Source of the DNA: Buttiauxella sp965119215
GTDB taxonomy: Bacteria > Pseudomonadota > Gammaproteobacteria > Enterobacterales > Enterobacteriaceae
Reading direction: 5' to 3'
DNA length: 64,000 nt
NCBI GenBank assembly: GCA_965119215.1
Contig: CBCPKK010000018.1
Location: forward strand, 1 to 64,000
Shown here: one piece after another, positions 8,509-17,937 of the stretch
Numbering within the stretch: position 1 is the first letter of the stretch
Layout of the letters: the number at the start of each line of letters is the position of its first letter
Made by a program: the position numbers and the translations under genes
The notes under the pieces: model-generated
Database searches by the model: none
Seen by the model: only the letters and a program-made list of their open reading frames with translations
Told to the model about the DNA's origin: nothing

Positions 8509-8709
8509 GTGGAAAAGTATTGTGTATTAGTACGGCGGCGCTATGCGGAAATTGCCAGCGGAGATTTAGGTTACATTCCGGATGCATTAGGTTGCGTCTT
8601 GAAGGTACTGAATGAAGTGGCTTCCGATGAAACACAACCAGAATCTATTAGGGAACAGGCGGCGTATGCTGCCGCGAACTTACTGGTGAGCGATTATGTC
8701 AATGAATGA
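8509..8709 (+). CDS. yaeP: YaeP family protein
   Basis: Small 66-aa conserved enterobacterial protein (UPF0253) of unknown function. It begins at a GTG codon (protein VEKYCVLVRRRY) with a very strong ribosome-binding site, AAAGGAGGG, ending three bases before it. A longer frame from 8428 would add 27 residues upstream of this site and is unlikely. It ends LLVSDYVNE, identical to E. coli, and overlaps the start of rof by 14 bases. Confidence 0.92.
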   Translation: MEKYCVLVRRRYAEIASGDLGYIPDALGCVLKVLNEVASDETQPESIREQAAYAAANLLVSDYVNE

Positions 8710-8956
8710 TGCCTATCAACCCATCAATTGTGATGATTATGACAATCTCGAGCTCGCCTGCCAGAATCACTTATTGTTGACTCTGGAGTTAAAGAGCGGA
8801 GAAGTTTTCAAGGCGCAAGCCAGTGACCTGGTATCTCGTAAAAACATCGAATATTTGATTCTCGATGATGCCGGTGCCACCCGCGAAGTCCGCCTCGATA
8901 AAATTACCAGCTTCAGCCATCCTGAAATTGGTACTGTCGTAGTTAGCGAGTCCTGA
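8696..8956 (+). CDS. rof: Rho-binding antiterminator Rof (YaeO)
   Basis: Small cytoplasmic inhibitor that binds the Rho primary RNA site and blocks Rho-dependent termination. Its Sm-like fold is encoded in 86 aa that match E. coli Rof closely: the acidic N-terminus (NCDDYDNLELAC) and the C-terminal SFSHPEIGTVVVSES are conserved. Two starts are possible: ATG 8696 (5 bases after GGTGAG) and ATG 8702, which gives the 84-aa form. The gene starts inside the end of yaeP, so translation is probably coupled. Confidence 0.95.
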   Translation: MSMNDAYQPINCDDYDNLELACQNHLLLTLELKSGEVFKAQASDLVSRKNIEYLILDDAGATREVRLDKITSFSHPEIGTVVVSES

Positions 8957-8977
8957 TACGCAAAGTATCCGCATGCG

Positions 8978-9007
8978 CGGGCAGCCCTTGAGCTGCCCGT
9001 TTTTTTT
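8978..9007 (+). terminator. Terminator of yaeP-rof
   Basis: Perfect 8-bp stem CGGGCAGC / GCTGCCCG with a CCTTGA loop, followed by eight T. The T run touches the stop codon of the converging cytochrome gene. On the other strand no T tract follows the hairpin, so it looks one-directional. Confidence 0.93.
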
Positions 9008-9317
9008 AGGGTTTCATTGAGGCGTAATAAGCCGCCAGATTGCTAATATCCTCATCCGACAAGCCGCTAACGTACGCCTTCATGACTTCAGCTTGCCCAC
9101 CGCTACGCTCGCCCTTTTTATAGGCCTGCAATGAGTGCTCGAGATAAGCCTCGTTTTGACCGGCAAGATTCGGGTACATCGGCACCGAGACTTTCCCCAT
9201 CGCACCATGACAAGCCACACACATCATGGCCTTTTGCTCACCGGCTTGTGCATCACCTTTTGCCAGTACCGGCTGTGCACACAATAAAGCGCCAGCCAAA
9301 ATAATCATTCTCTTCAT
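9006..9317 (-). CDS. Periplasmic single-heme c-type cytochrome, c553/c4-like
   Basis: 103-aa precursor with a Sec signal peptide (MKRMIILAGALLCAQPVLA, cut near residue 19) and one heme-attachment motif, CVACH, at 33-37. The axial methionine is probably Met79, by the usual spacing of class I cytochromes (PNLAGQ ... M ... LSDEDISNLAAYY). A one-domain soluble electron carrier in the periplasm is the likely product; donor and acceptor cannot be told. It needs the Ccm heme-ligation system, which is not in the window. The start ATG overlaps the tilS stop by four bases, so it is translated with tilS. E. coli has no gene at this position. Confidence 0.85.
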   Translation of the reverse strand: MKRMIILAGALLCAQPVLAKGDAQAGEQKAMMCVACHGAMGKVSVPMYPNLAGQNEAYLEHSLQAYKKGERSGGQAEVMKAYVSGLSDEDISNLAAYYASMKP

Positions 9318-10624
9318 TGCTGATTCTCCTTTTGCCAGTCGACACGCCAGCATGATTGTTCCGTTGCTTTCCCGTCCTGGGTGACAAAAACCCCCAGGGC
9401 CGCAATCAGTTGCTCGCCGTAATATAACAGCGGTGTTCTTTCCCGCTGCCACGGCGGGGTACCTGACTCTTGCCAGATTTTTTTCAGACTTCGCCCGCGT
9501 TCGCGCCCAACGATATGAAACTGCCCGGAAGCCTTGAAGCGCACAGTCACAGGTTCGTTATCGAGAGGTGCACGCATTTCCACCCCATCATCCGCGCATT
9601 GAAGCGTTCCCAAACCATCTGGTAACGTTAATGGTGCAAAAGGCGCAGGCCAGGGAATAATTTCATCGCCTAACCCGTTTGTTATCGGCAGCCAATATAA
9701 TGCACCCTGATAACGACGAACTTCGTAGTCGCCAAATTTCAGGCGCGGATTGGCATCTTCACGGCTCGTTGCCGCCTCTTCCCATAAGCGCACTAATGCC
9801 GCTCGCGACGGCATGGGCGCATTATGCAAAGCAAACCAACGACGTAACAATGCAGCACGACGGATAGCACTGTGAGCAAGCAAAGGCTCGATGAATATCG
9901 CGCCGTCGCTCTGAACCAACTCAGCAAGCTGTTCTGCCAATAACTCATCAAGAAGCTGCTCTTGCTCACCACATAACTCAGCGCTACGGGCAACACTTTG
10001 AGGAAAATGAGGCCAGCGCTGCTGGATTTCGGGCAGTACACGCAGACGCAAGAAATTACGGTCGTAGCTATCGTCCTGATTACTTTCGTCTTCTATCCAC
10101 GTTAATTGGTGCTCATTAGCCCAGTCTTCCAGCTCTTTACGAGTTTGCCCAAGCAGCGGTCGTATCAATTCCGAGGAACCAAAAGGCAAACGTTGTGGCA
10201 TGGCGGCTAATCCTGCCGGGCCACTCCCCCGCTTTAAGGCCAGCAAAAATGTTTCGCATTGATCATCAAGATGTTGTGCCGTTAGCAGGACTTCTTGCGG
10301 ACGTAATGTTTCGGCCAGCGCCTGATAACGCGCCGCGCGAGCGTGAGCTTCAATGCCTAATCCATCGTCAGCCAGTTGTACTCGTTTGACTTCAAATGAC
10401 ACGTTCCATTGCTGGCAAACTTTCCGGCAATGTTCTGCCCATTCATCGGCAAAAGGGCTTAGACCATGATGAATATGCATGGCGCGAAGGTGAAAATTCG
10501 CAGCCTGAGTATCGCGAAGCGTGACCAGCTGATGGAGCAAAACCGTGGAATCCAGCCCACCACTAAACGCCACCAGCAAATGTGGGTGCGGTTGCAGTAA
10601 TCTGAGTAGAGAACGAAGTTGCAT
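9314..10624 (-). CDS. tilS: tRNA(Ile)-lysidine synthetase TilS
   Basis: Converts C34 of the CAU-anticodon isoleucine tRNA to lysidine with ATP and lysine, changing both codon reading and charging from Met to Ile. The PP-loop SGGLDS is at residues 21-26 and further conserved blocks (TAQHLDDQCETFLLALKRG, IEDESNQDDSYDRNFLR) match the family. The C-terminal tRNA-binding domains follow. I chose ATG 10624 (436 aa against 432 in E. coli). Upstream in-frame starts at 10675 (ATG) and 10684 (TTG) have no better ribosome-binding site, so the start is uncertain by up to 20 residues. Confidence 0.94.
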   Translation of the reverse strand: MQLRSLLRLLQPHPHLLVAFSGGLDSTVLLHQLVTLRDTQAANFHLRAMHIHHGLSPFADEWAEHCRKVCQQWNVSFEVKRVQLADDGLGIEAHARAARYQALAETLRPQEVLLTAQHLDDQCETFLLALKRGSGPAGLAAMPQRLPFGSSELIRPLLGQTRKELEDWANEHQLTWIEDESNQDDSYDRNFLRLRVLPEIQQRWPHFPQSVARSAELCGEQEQLLDELLAEQLAELVQSDGAIFIEPLLAHSAIRRAALLRRWFALHNAPMPSRAALVRLWEEAATSREDANPRLKFGDYEVRRYQGALYWLPITNGLGDEIIPWPAPFAPLTLPDGLGTLQCADDGVEMRAPLDNEPVTVRFKASGQFHIVGRERGRSLKKIWQESGTPPWQRERTPLLYYGEQLIAALGVFVTQDGKATEQSCWRVDWQKENQQ

Positions 10625-10701
10625 AGTCAGCAGTTTAAATAAGGATTTGCCCAGCACGTTACTGGGCAACGACATATGAGGCAAGCGTTACTGTGGTAAA
10701 G

Positions 10702-11091
10702 CTATTGTTGATAAAGTTCCAGCGGCAAGCCATCCGGATCATTAAAGAAAGTAAAACGCTTATCAGTGAAAGGATCGATGCGAACCGGCTCGCACTTCAC
10801 GCCATTATTTTCCAGATGAACAATCGCGCTGTCGATATCGTCAACGCTGAACGCTAAATGGCGCAGCCCGCAAGCCTCCGGGCGGCTCGGCCTGGCTGGC
10901 GGCGAGGGAAACGAAAACAGCTCAATGACATATTGCCCGTTCAGTGCCAAATCCCCTTTCCACGAGTCTCGTTCTTCGCGATACGCTTCCGCTTGCAGAG
11001 TAAAACCGAGAATATCGCAGTAAAAATGCTTACTGACAGGATAGTCCGACGCGATGATAGCGATATGGTGAACCTGCTTTAAACCCAGCAT
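10702..11091 (-). CDS. yaeR: VOC (glyoxalase/dioxygenase superfamily) protein YaeR
   Basis: 129-aa protein with the paired beta-alpha-beta-beta-beta modules of the vicinal oxygen chelate superfamily. Possible metal ligands are in VHHIAI (residues 8-9), the central LRHLAFSVDD and the terminal LELYQQ. Substrate is unknown; resemblance to lactoylglutathione lyase is at fold level only. It lies between ldcC and tilS, as in E. coli, and has the same length. Confidence 0.9.
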   Translation of the reverse strand: MLGLKQVHHIAIIASDYPVSKHFYCDILGFTLQAEAYREERDSWKGDLALNGQYVIELFSFPSPPARPSRPEACGLRHLAFSVDDIDSAIVHLENNGVKCEPVRIDPFTDKRFTFFNDPDGLPLELYQQ

Positions 11092-11147
11092 AAATGCTCC
11101 TTTGTCTTTTTCGCACGTTAACTATCATGCATCGGTAAATCAAGACG

Positions 11148-13289
11148 CTAAACCGTTTTTAAGACTCGCACTCTATAGATGCCATCTTCGCCAAGTTTAG
11201 CCCCGTGGATATCCGTTTCAAAGCCTGGATAATGTTCCCCAACAGAACACAGCATCAGCAAGAAATCGAGCACCGCACGGCTTTCATTGGTGATCATCTC
11301 GCCAGGCATGACGACCGGCACACCCGGCGGGTACGGCAAAATCATGTTGGCAGAAACGCGATTCAATAGCTGTTCGATTTCTACCGTTTCAACGTTGCCT
11401 TTCACTTGCTGCTGATAAGCCTTGTGCGGCGTCATTTTCATTTCAGGTAACACGTCAAAGGCACGCAGCATCAGGTCAGAAAGATTGTGCTGTTTAATCA
11501 GCTTGTGGATACCTTGTGCCAAATCCTGAATACGCATGTTGCGGTAAAAATCAGGATCTTCGGCATACAAATCTGGCAGCATGTTTTTCACACGCAGATT
11601 GAGGTCGTAAGAGCGTTTAAACTCCGTCAAACCACGCAATAGACTTAATGCTTTGGTTTTGTCGATACCAATACTGAACAGGAACAGCAAGTTATACGGC
11701 CCTGTTTTTTCGACCACCACGCCGCGCTCATCAAGGAACTTCGCCACCAGCGCCGCAGGAATCCCCTCTTGCGCCATCGTTCCCAATTCATCCATTCCTG
11801 GCGTCAGAATCGTGACTTTAATCGGGTCGAGGTACATATGGTCTGCGTCTGCATCTTTAAATCCGTGCCAGCCTTCTTCGCCCGGTGAAATCGGCCAGCA
11901 GGCAGCTTCATCGATGTATTCAGGCTGCCAGATATCAAAGAACCAATCCTCAGACTCCTCACGCAGGCGCTGAACCTCACGGCGGAAATGGAGTGCACGT
12001 TCTACAGAACGGTTGATCAAACGCTTACCAGGGTTGCCACGCAGCATAGCGGCAGCCATTTCAATGGACGCCACCAGCGGATAACTAGGTGAAGTGGTGG
12101 TATGCATCATGTAGGCTTCGTTGAACGTCTGCTCGTCATAATCCCCTTTGATGTGAATAAGAGAGGCTTGCGATAACGCGGCCAATAATTTGTGTGTGGA
12201 CTGGGTTTCGTAGATGACTTTTCCCGGCACTCGGTCACCACTCATACCGCTTTTTCCCTGATAAATAGGATGGAAATTGGTATAGGGCACCCAGGCAGAA
12301 TCAAAGTGAATCGAGGGAACGTCCAGCGTGTGCTTGATGAACTCGGTGTTATAGAGCAAACCATCGTAGGTCGAATTAGTGATCACAGCATGCACTGGCC
12401 ATTCTGCATTTTCCGTGGCAGCAACTTTGGCTTCGATGCTCTCGCGCATAAATTCCCGTTTCGGGATGCCACCCAAAATTCCCAGAGCATTACGCGTTGG
12501 CTTTAACCAGATGGGAACCAAATCCGTCATCATCAATAAATGGGTCAGCGATTTATGGCAGTTACGGTCGATAAGAACCGTGCTGCCAGACGGTGCGGCG
12601 TACATACCGACGATTTTATTCGACGTCGATGTGCCATTGGTCACCATATAGCTTTGTTCCGCACCAAATGTGCGGGCGATATATTCCTCGGCTTCCAGAT
12701 GCGGCCCGGTGTGATCCAGCAACGAACCCAGTTCGGTCACTGAAATCGAGACATCGGCCTTAAGCATGTTCGCGCCGAAAAAGTCATAGAACAGGCAACC
12801 CACAGGGCTTTTCTGATAGGCCGTGCCCGCCATATGGCCAGGCGTGCAGAAGGTGTATTTCCCTTCATTAACATAAGTGAACAACGCTTTGGTTAACGGC
12901 GGAGTGATGTTATCCAGATATTCATTGGTGTACTGGCGAATGCGCAAGGCGATGTCGTCGGCGGCGCTGAGCGCGTATTCAAAAAACCACAGCGCCATGC
13001 GCATTTCGTTGACGCTGACATCCAGCGACGAATGCGCATTGATAAACGCATACAGCGGCAAATATTCATTCAGCGCATTAATTTCGCTGCAAAGATCCAG
13101 GCTGTACTCGTCCCAGTCAAAAATGACGCCACAAATACGCGGATTATGTTCAATGAGTTTGAGCAGGTCGGTGCTATTGGTAGGATAAATGAGCCGGAAA
13201 CCTTGTACTTCCAGCGCATGATGCAGCTCTTTAATCGGCTCATCTTTGTAGAAAACGCCGTGCGTCCCCATGATTGCAATAATATTCAA
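11148..13289 (-). CDS. ldcC: Constitutive lysine decarboxylase
   Basis: PLP-dependent decarboxylation of lysine to cadaverine and CO2 in the cytoplasm. The 713-aa protein has the N-terminal wing (response-regulator-like) domain, then the aminotransferase-type core with the PLP lysine at residue 367 (ETQSTHK). The C-terminal domain completes the active site in the decameric fold. Position next to accA and yaeR identifies it as ldcC rather than the acid-induced cadA. A ribosome-binding site GGAGGTGAG lies just before the ATG. A 155-base gap separates it from accA and contains the accA terminator. Confidence 0.95.
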   Translation of the reverse strand: MNIIAIMGTHGVFYKDEPIKELHHALEVQGFRLIYPTNSTDLLKLIEHNPRICGVIFDWDEYSLDLCSEINALNEYLPLYAFINAHSSLDVSVNEMRMALWFFEYALSAADDIALRIRQYTNEYLDNITPPLTKALFTYVNEGKYTFCTPGHMAGTAYQKSPVGCLFYDFFGANMLKADVSISVTELGSLLDHTGPHLEAEEYIARTFGAEQSYMVTNGTSTSNKIVGMYAAPSGSTVLIDRNCHKSLTHLLMMTDLVPIWLKPTRNALGILGGIPKREFMRESIEAKVAATENAEWPVHAVITNSTYDGLLYNTEFIKHTLDVPSIHFDSAWVPYTNFHPIYQGKSGMSGDRVPGKVIYETQSTHKLLAALSQASLIHIKGDYDEQTFNEAYMMHTTTSPSYPLVASIEMAAAMLRGNPGKRLINRSVERALHFRREVQRLREESEDWFFDIWQPEYIDEAACWPISPGEEGWHGFKDADADHMYLDPIKVTILTPGMDELGTMAQEGIPAALVAKFLDERGVVVEKTGPYNLLFLFSIGIDKTKALSLLRGLTEFKRSYDLNLRVKNMLPDLYAEDPDFYRNMRIQDLAQGIHKLIKQHNLSDLMLRAFDVLPEMKMTPHKAYQQQVKGNVETVEIEQLLNRVSANMILPYPPGVPVVMPGEMITNESRAVLDFLLMLCSVGEHYPGFETDIHGAKLGEDGIYRVRVLKTV

Positions 13290-13394
13290 TGCTCACCTCC
13301 TGGCAAAAATACTTCAGATAAGCATAGTTTATTGAAATCGCACCGAGGACAAGCGTTGGGGTGTAAAGCTTTATAAAGTGTGGAATTCAGGCAA

Positions 13395-13421
13395 TAAAAA
13401 AGGCCAGAATTTCTTCTGACC
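13395..13421 (-). terminator. Terminator downstream of accA
   Basis: Read leftward: an 8-bp stem GGTCAGAA / TTCTGGCC (one G-T pair, GAAA loop) followed by six T. It would end the long dnaE-accA transcript before ldcC. Confidence 0.85.
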
Positions 13422-13444
13422 TCTCTTTGCCATGCGTCACGCTA

Positions 13445-14404
13445 TCACGCGTAGCCGTAGCTCATCAGACGGTGATAACGACGAGCCAACAGCTCTTCGG
13501 TATTCAACACATCCAGATCGGCCAAATCAGCCAACAATTGCGCTTTCAGTGAAGCAGCCATTGTTTCTACGTTACGGTGCGCGCCACCCAATGGTTCAGG
13601 GATGACGGTATCAATAAGTTTCAGCTCTTTCAGGCGCGGCGCAATGATACCCATTGCTTCTGCGGCGATAGGCGCTTTATCAGCACTTTTCCACAGAATT
13701 GACGCGCAGCCTTCTGGAGAGATAACAGAATAGGTGCTGTATTGCAGCATATTCACTTTATCGCCCACACCAATCGCCAACGCACCACCAGAACCACCTT
13801 CACCAATGACGGTACAGATGACCGGTACTTTCAGACCAGACATTTCACGCAAGTTGCGCGCGATAGCTTCTGACTGACCACGTTCTTCCGCGCCCACACC
13901 AGGGTAAGCACCAGGGGTGTCGATGAAGGTAATGATTGGCATATTGAAACGCTCAGCCATTTCCATCAAACGCAGTGCTTTACGGTAGCCTTCTGGTGCT
14001 GGCATACCGAAGTTACGGCGAATTTTCTCTTTGGTTTCACGGCCTTTCTGATGGCCAATAACCATAACCGGACGACCATCAAGACGCGCAATCCCACCAA
14101 CAATAGCTTTGTCGTCAGCATACGCGCGGTCACCCGCTAATTCGTCAAACTCATCAAAAGCCAGACGCAGGTAATCAAGCGTATACGGGCGCTGCGGATG
14201 ACGCGCCAGTTGAGCAATCTGCCATGCGCCTAAATCGGCAAAGATTTTACGTGTGAGTTCTACGCTTTTTTCACGCAGACGCTGCACTTCTTCGTCGAGA
14301 TTAATATCTAACTTTTCGTCCTGACGGCTAACTGCAGTCAGGGAATCAATTTTCGCTTCCAGCTCTGCAATCGGCTGTTCAAAATCGAGGAAATTCAGAC
14401 TCAT
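13445..14404 (-). CDS. accA: Acetyl-CoA carboxylase carboxyltransferase subunit alpha
   Basis: Alpha half of the carboxyltransferase that moves carboxylate from biotin to acetyl-CoA, the first committed step of fatty acid synthesis; the partner AccD is elsewhere. 319 aa, the E. coli length. The crotonase-like core shows the glycine-rich oxyanion region GEGGSGGALAIG and the conserved FIDTPGAYPG. It is 12 bases downstream of dnaE, and probably co-transcribed with it. Confidence 0.97.
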   Translation of the reverse strand: MSLNFLDFEQPIAELEAKIDSLTAVSRQDEKLDINLDEEVQRLREKSVELTRKIFADLGAWQIAQLARHPQRPYTLDYLRLAFDEFDELAGDRAYADDKAIVGGIARLDGRPVMVIGHQKGRETKEKIRRNFGMPAPEGYRKALRLMEMAERFNMPIITFIDTPGAYPGVGAEERGQSEAIARNLREMSGLKVPVICTVIGEGGSGGALAIGVGDKVNMLQYSTYSVISPEGCASILWKSADKAPIAAEAMGIIAPRLKELKLIDTVIPEPLGGAHRNVETMAASLKAQLLADLADLDVLNTEELLARRYHRLMSYGYA

Positions 14405-14416
14405 AATATTCCTGTA

Positions 14417-17400
14417 TTAGTCAAACTCCAGTTCCACCTGCTCCGCACCTATCAACGTACGCAGCTCATTGAGCAAACGATCGCTTGGGGATACACGCCA
14501 TGCTGCGCCAAAACGCAAACGCGCTCGTGCATCCGCTCTCTGATAGTAGAGATGTACTGGAATGGTCCCCGAACGATGGGGTTCCAGGGACTGACGGAGA
14601 CGGTTCAAAAGCTGGTCATCAATTTGCCTGTCCGTCAGCGAGATAGCAAGCCCACGCGCATACTTTTCGCGGGCCTCGTCAATGTCCATTACTTCGCGAG
14701 CGGTCATTTTAAGGCCGCCGCTGAAATCATCAAAGCTGACCTGTCCGCTGACGATCAGGATACGGTCTTTTTCCAACAGATGCTGGTACTTTTCTAACGC
14801 ATCTGTGAATAGCATCACTTCCAGACGACCAGAACGGTCATCCAGAGTACAGATGCCAATGCGATTGCCGCGCTTGGTAATCATCACCCGCGAAGCAATC
14901 ACCAGACCCGCAGCCGTGGTCATTTTACCACGTTCTGTCGGGTGCATCTCTTTCAGGCGCATGCCACCGACATAGCGCTCAATTTCTTTCAGGTACTGGG
15001 TGATTGGGTGGCCGGTCAGGTATAAACCTAACGTTTCACGCTCACCATCCAGCACCACTTGTTCAGGCCACGGAATAACGCTGGCATAGGACTGTTCAAC
15101 CTGTTCCGGCTCATCCGCCAGCACACCGAACATATCCACCTGGCCAATCGCTTCAGCTTTCGCGTGTTGGTCAGCAGCTTTAAGCGCATCACCTAATGCA
15201 TTCATTAGTGCGGCACGGTGCGGTCCAAGGCGATCAAATGCCCCGGACATAATCAACTTTTCAAGCACTCGCTTGTTGAGCTTTTTGGTATCAACGCGCG
15301 CGCAGAGGTCAAACAACTCGCGGAAATAACCGCCTTCGTTACGCGCCTCGATTATCGCTTCGATTGGGCCTTCGCCGACACCTTTAATCGCGCCGATGCC
15401 GTAAACAATTTCGCCGTCATCGTTAACGTGGAAATGGTACAGCCCGGAGTTAATATCCGGCGGCAAAATTTTCAGGCCCATGCGCCAGCACTCATCCACC
15501 AGGCCAACAATTTTCTCGGTGTTATCCATATCTGCGGTCATAACCGCGGCCATGAACTCTGCCGGATAGTGTGCCTTTAACCATAGCGTCTGGTAAGAAA
15601 CCAACGCATAAGCTGCGGAGTGAGATTTGTTAAACCCGTAACCGGCAAATTTCTCTACCAGGTCAAAGATTTTAATCGCCAGGTCGCCGTCAATACCACG
15701 AGACTTCGCGCCATCTTCAAAGCCACCACGCTGCTTTGCCATCTCGACCGGGTTCTTTTTACCCATCGCACGACGCAACATGTCTGCGCCGCCGAGCGAG
15801 TAGCCCGCCAGCACCTGCGCAATCTGCATAACCTGTTCTTGATACAGGATAATGCCGTAGGTTGGCTCCAGCACCGGTTTCAGGCTTTCATGCTGCCATT
15901 GAATATCCGGATAAGAGATAGCTTCACGTCCGTGCTTACGGTCGATAAAGTTATCTACCATGCCTGATTGCAGTGGGCCTGGGCGGAACAGCGCTACCAA
16001 TGCAATCATATCTTCGAAGCAGTCAGGTTGCAGACGCTTGATCAAATCTTTCATGCCGCGCGATTCAAGCTGGAATACCGCAGTGGTTTCCGAGCGTTGC
16101 AGCATGTCGAAGCTTTTCTTGTCCTCGAGCGGAATAGCGGCGATATCAATCGGCTCTAAACCTTGTTTCGCCCGACGCGGGTTGATCATCTTCAACGCCC
16201 AGTCGATGATCGTCAGCGTACGCAAACCGAGGAAGTCGAACTTCACCAGCCCTGCGTATTCAACGTCATTTTTATCGAACTGGGTGACCGGGTTTTGCCC
16301 CTGGTCGTCGCAGTAAAGCGGTGCAAAATCGGTAATTTTTGTAGGCGCAATCACCACGCCACCGGCGTGTTTACCGGCGTTTCGCGTGACACCTTCAAGC
16401 TTACGCGCCATGTCGATCAGCGCTTTAACTTCTTCGTCAGCCTCGTAGATTTCAGGGAGCTGTGGTTCAGCTTCAAACGCTTTCGCAAGCGTCATACCTG
16501 GATCTGGCGGGATCAGTTTAGAAATACGATCGACGAAACCGTAAGGATGCCCCAGTACGCGACCCACATCGCGGATAACCGCTTTTGCCGCCATCGTACC
16601 GAAGGTAATAATCTGTGATACCGCTTCACGCCCGTACATTTCTGCCACGTGATCGATAACCCAGTCACGTTTTTCCATGCAGAAGTCGATGTCGAAGTCA
16701 GGCATCGAAACACGTTCCGGGTTCAGGAAACGTTCGAACAGCAGGTCAAATTCCAGCGGGTCGAGATCGGTGATTTTCAGAGCGTAAGCAACCAGCGAGC
16801 CAGCACCAGAACCACGACCTGGTCCAACTGGCACACCGTTATCTTTCGACCACTGGATAAATTCCATAACGATCAGAAAGTAGCCAGGGAATCCCATCTG
16901 GTTGATAACTTTAAGTTCAATTTCCAGACGCTCATCATACGGTACTCTTTTTACCGCACGCTCTTCAGGATCTTTGAACAAAAATTCCAGACGATCTTCT
17001 AGCCCCTCTCGGGACTTCATCACCAGGAAGTCTTCGGTAGACATATCACCGGTTGGGAACTGCGGTAAGAAATACTCGCCGAGGCGCACCGTGACGTTAC
17101 AACGTTTGGCGATTTCTACGCTGTTTTCCAGCGCTTCCGGGATATCGGAAAACAGCTCGCACATTTCGTCTTCAGTACGCAGATACTGCTGCGTAGAGTA
17201 GTTACGTGGGCGCTTGGGATCGTCGAGTGTGAAACCATCGTGGATAGCGACGCGAATTTCATGGGCGTCGAAATCGGTAGTCTCAATGAATCTGACATCG
17301 TTAGTTGCCACGACCGGCAAGCCGCGTTCGTCCGCCAGTGCTACCGCTGCGTGCAAATAGCTTTCTTCGTCAGGACGACCGGTACGAATCAGCTCCAGAT

Positions 17401-17899
17401 AGAAGCGATCGGCAAAATACTGCTGGTAGAATTCCAGACACTGATCAAGCTGTGCCGTATTTCCACGCAACAAGTTTTTGCCAATATCCCCCATGCGCCC
17501 GCCAGAGAGCAGGATCAATCCCTCGTTTAACTCGGCAAGCCAGGCTCTGTCGATAATCGGGCCTGCGGCACCATAGCCACGTTGGTAGGCTTTTGAGATT
17601 AACAGCGTCAGGTTTTGATAACCGACATTGTTAGTGGCGAGCACGGTTAAGTGGCTGAGTTCATCACCCAGCAATTCATTCGCAACGTTAAAATCTGCAC
17701 CGATAATGGGTTTGAGCCCTGCGCTATGCGCGGCACCATAGAATTTCACCAGCCCACAAAGGTTGGTGAAATCGGTGATAGCAATGGCTGGCATCCCCAT
17801 CGCCGCGGCTTTCTTCACCAGCGGAGCTGTTTTTGCCAGGCCATCAACCATGGAGTAGTCGCTGTGCACCCTGAGGTGTACGAAACGTGGTTCAGCCAT
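14417..17899 (-). CDS. dnaE: DNA polymerase III subunit alpha
   Basis: Replicative polymerase subunit, 1160 aa as in E. coli. Order of domains: N-terminal PHP domain (starts FVHLRVHSDYSMVDGLAK), palm with the catalytic aspartates in PDFDIDFC (about residues 399-406), fingers, helix-hairpin-helix, OB fold (AAGLVIASRVM region) and a C-terminal tau/clamp-binding part. It lies between rnhB and accA in one leftward run, linking replication to lipid synthesis genes as in other enterobacteria. Confidence 0.98.
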   Translation of the reverse strand: MAEPRFVHLRVHSDYSMVDGLAKTAPLVKKAAAMGMPAIAITDFTNLCGLVKFYGAAHSAGLKPIIGADFNVANELLGDELSHLTVLATNNVGYQNLTLLISKAYQRGYGAAGPIIDRAWLAELNEGLILLSGGRMGDIGKNLLRGNTAQLDQCLEFYQQYFADRFYLELIRTGRPDEESYLHAAVALADERGLPVVATNDVRFIETTDFDAHEIRVAIHDGFTLDDPKRPRNYSTQQYLRTEDEMCELFSDIPEALENSVEIAKRCNVTVRLGEYFLPQFPTGDMSTEDFLVMKSREGLEDRLEFLFKDPEERAVKRVPYDERLEIELKVINQMGFPGYFLIVMEFIQWSKDNGVPVGPGRGSGAGSLVAYALKITDLDPLEFDLLFERFLNPERVSMPDFDIDFCMEKRDWVIDHVAEMYGREAVSQIITFGTMAAKAVIRDVGRVLGHPYGFVDRISKLIPPDPGMTLAKAFEAEPQLPEIYEADEEVKALIDMARKLEGVTRNAGKHAGGVVIAPTKITDFAPLYCDDQGQNPVTQFDKNDVEYAGLVKFDFLGLRTLTIIDWALKMINPRRAKQGLEPIDIAAIPLEDKKSFDMLQRSETTAVFQLESRGMKDLIKRLQPDCFEDMIALVALFRPGPLQSGMVDNFIDRKHGREAISYPDIQWQHESLKPVLEPTYGIILYQEQVMQIAQVLAGYSLGGADMLRRAMGKKNPVEMAKQRGGFEDGAKSRGIDGDLAIKIFDLVEKFAGYGFNKSHSAAYALVSYQTLWLKAHYPAEFMAAVMTADMDNTEKIVGLVDECWRMGLKILPPDINSGLYHFHVNDDGEIVYGIGAIKGVGEGPIEAIIEARNEGGYFRELFDLCARVDTKKLNKRVLEKLIMSGAFDRLGPHRAALMNALGDALKAADQHAKAEAIGQVDMFGVLADEPEQVEQSYASVIPWPEQVVLDGERETLGLYLTGHPITQYLKEIERYVGGMRLKEMHPTERGKMTTAAGLVIASRVMITKRGNRIGICTLDDRSGRLEVMLFTDALEKYQHLLEKDRILIVSGQVSFDDFSGGLKMTAREVMDIDEAREKYARGLAISLTDRQIDDQLLNRLRQSLEPHRSGTIPVHLYYQRADARARLRFGAAWRVSPSDRLLNELRTLIGAEQVELEFD

Positions 17900-17937
17900 T
17901 TCTCATTCCGATTAGAAGTGTAACGTACGTCCGCAAA

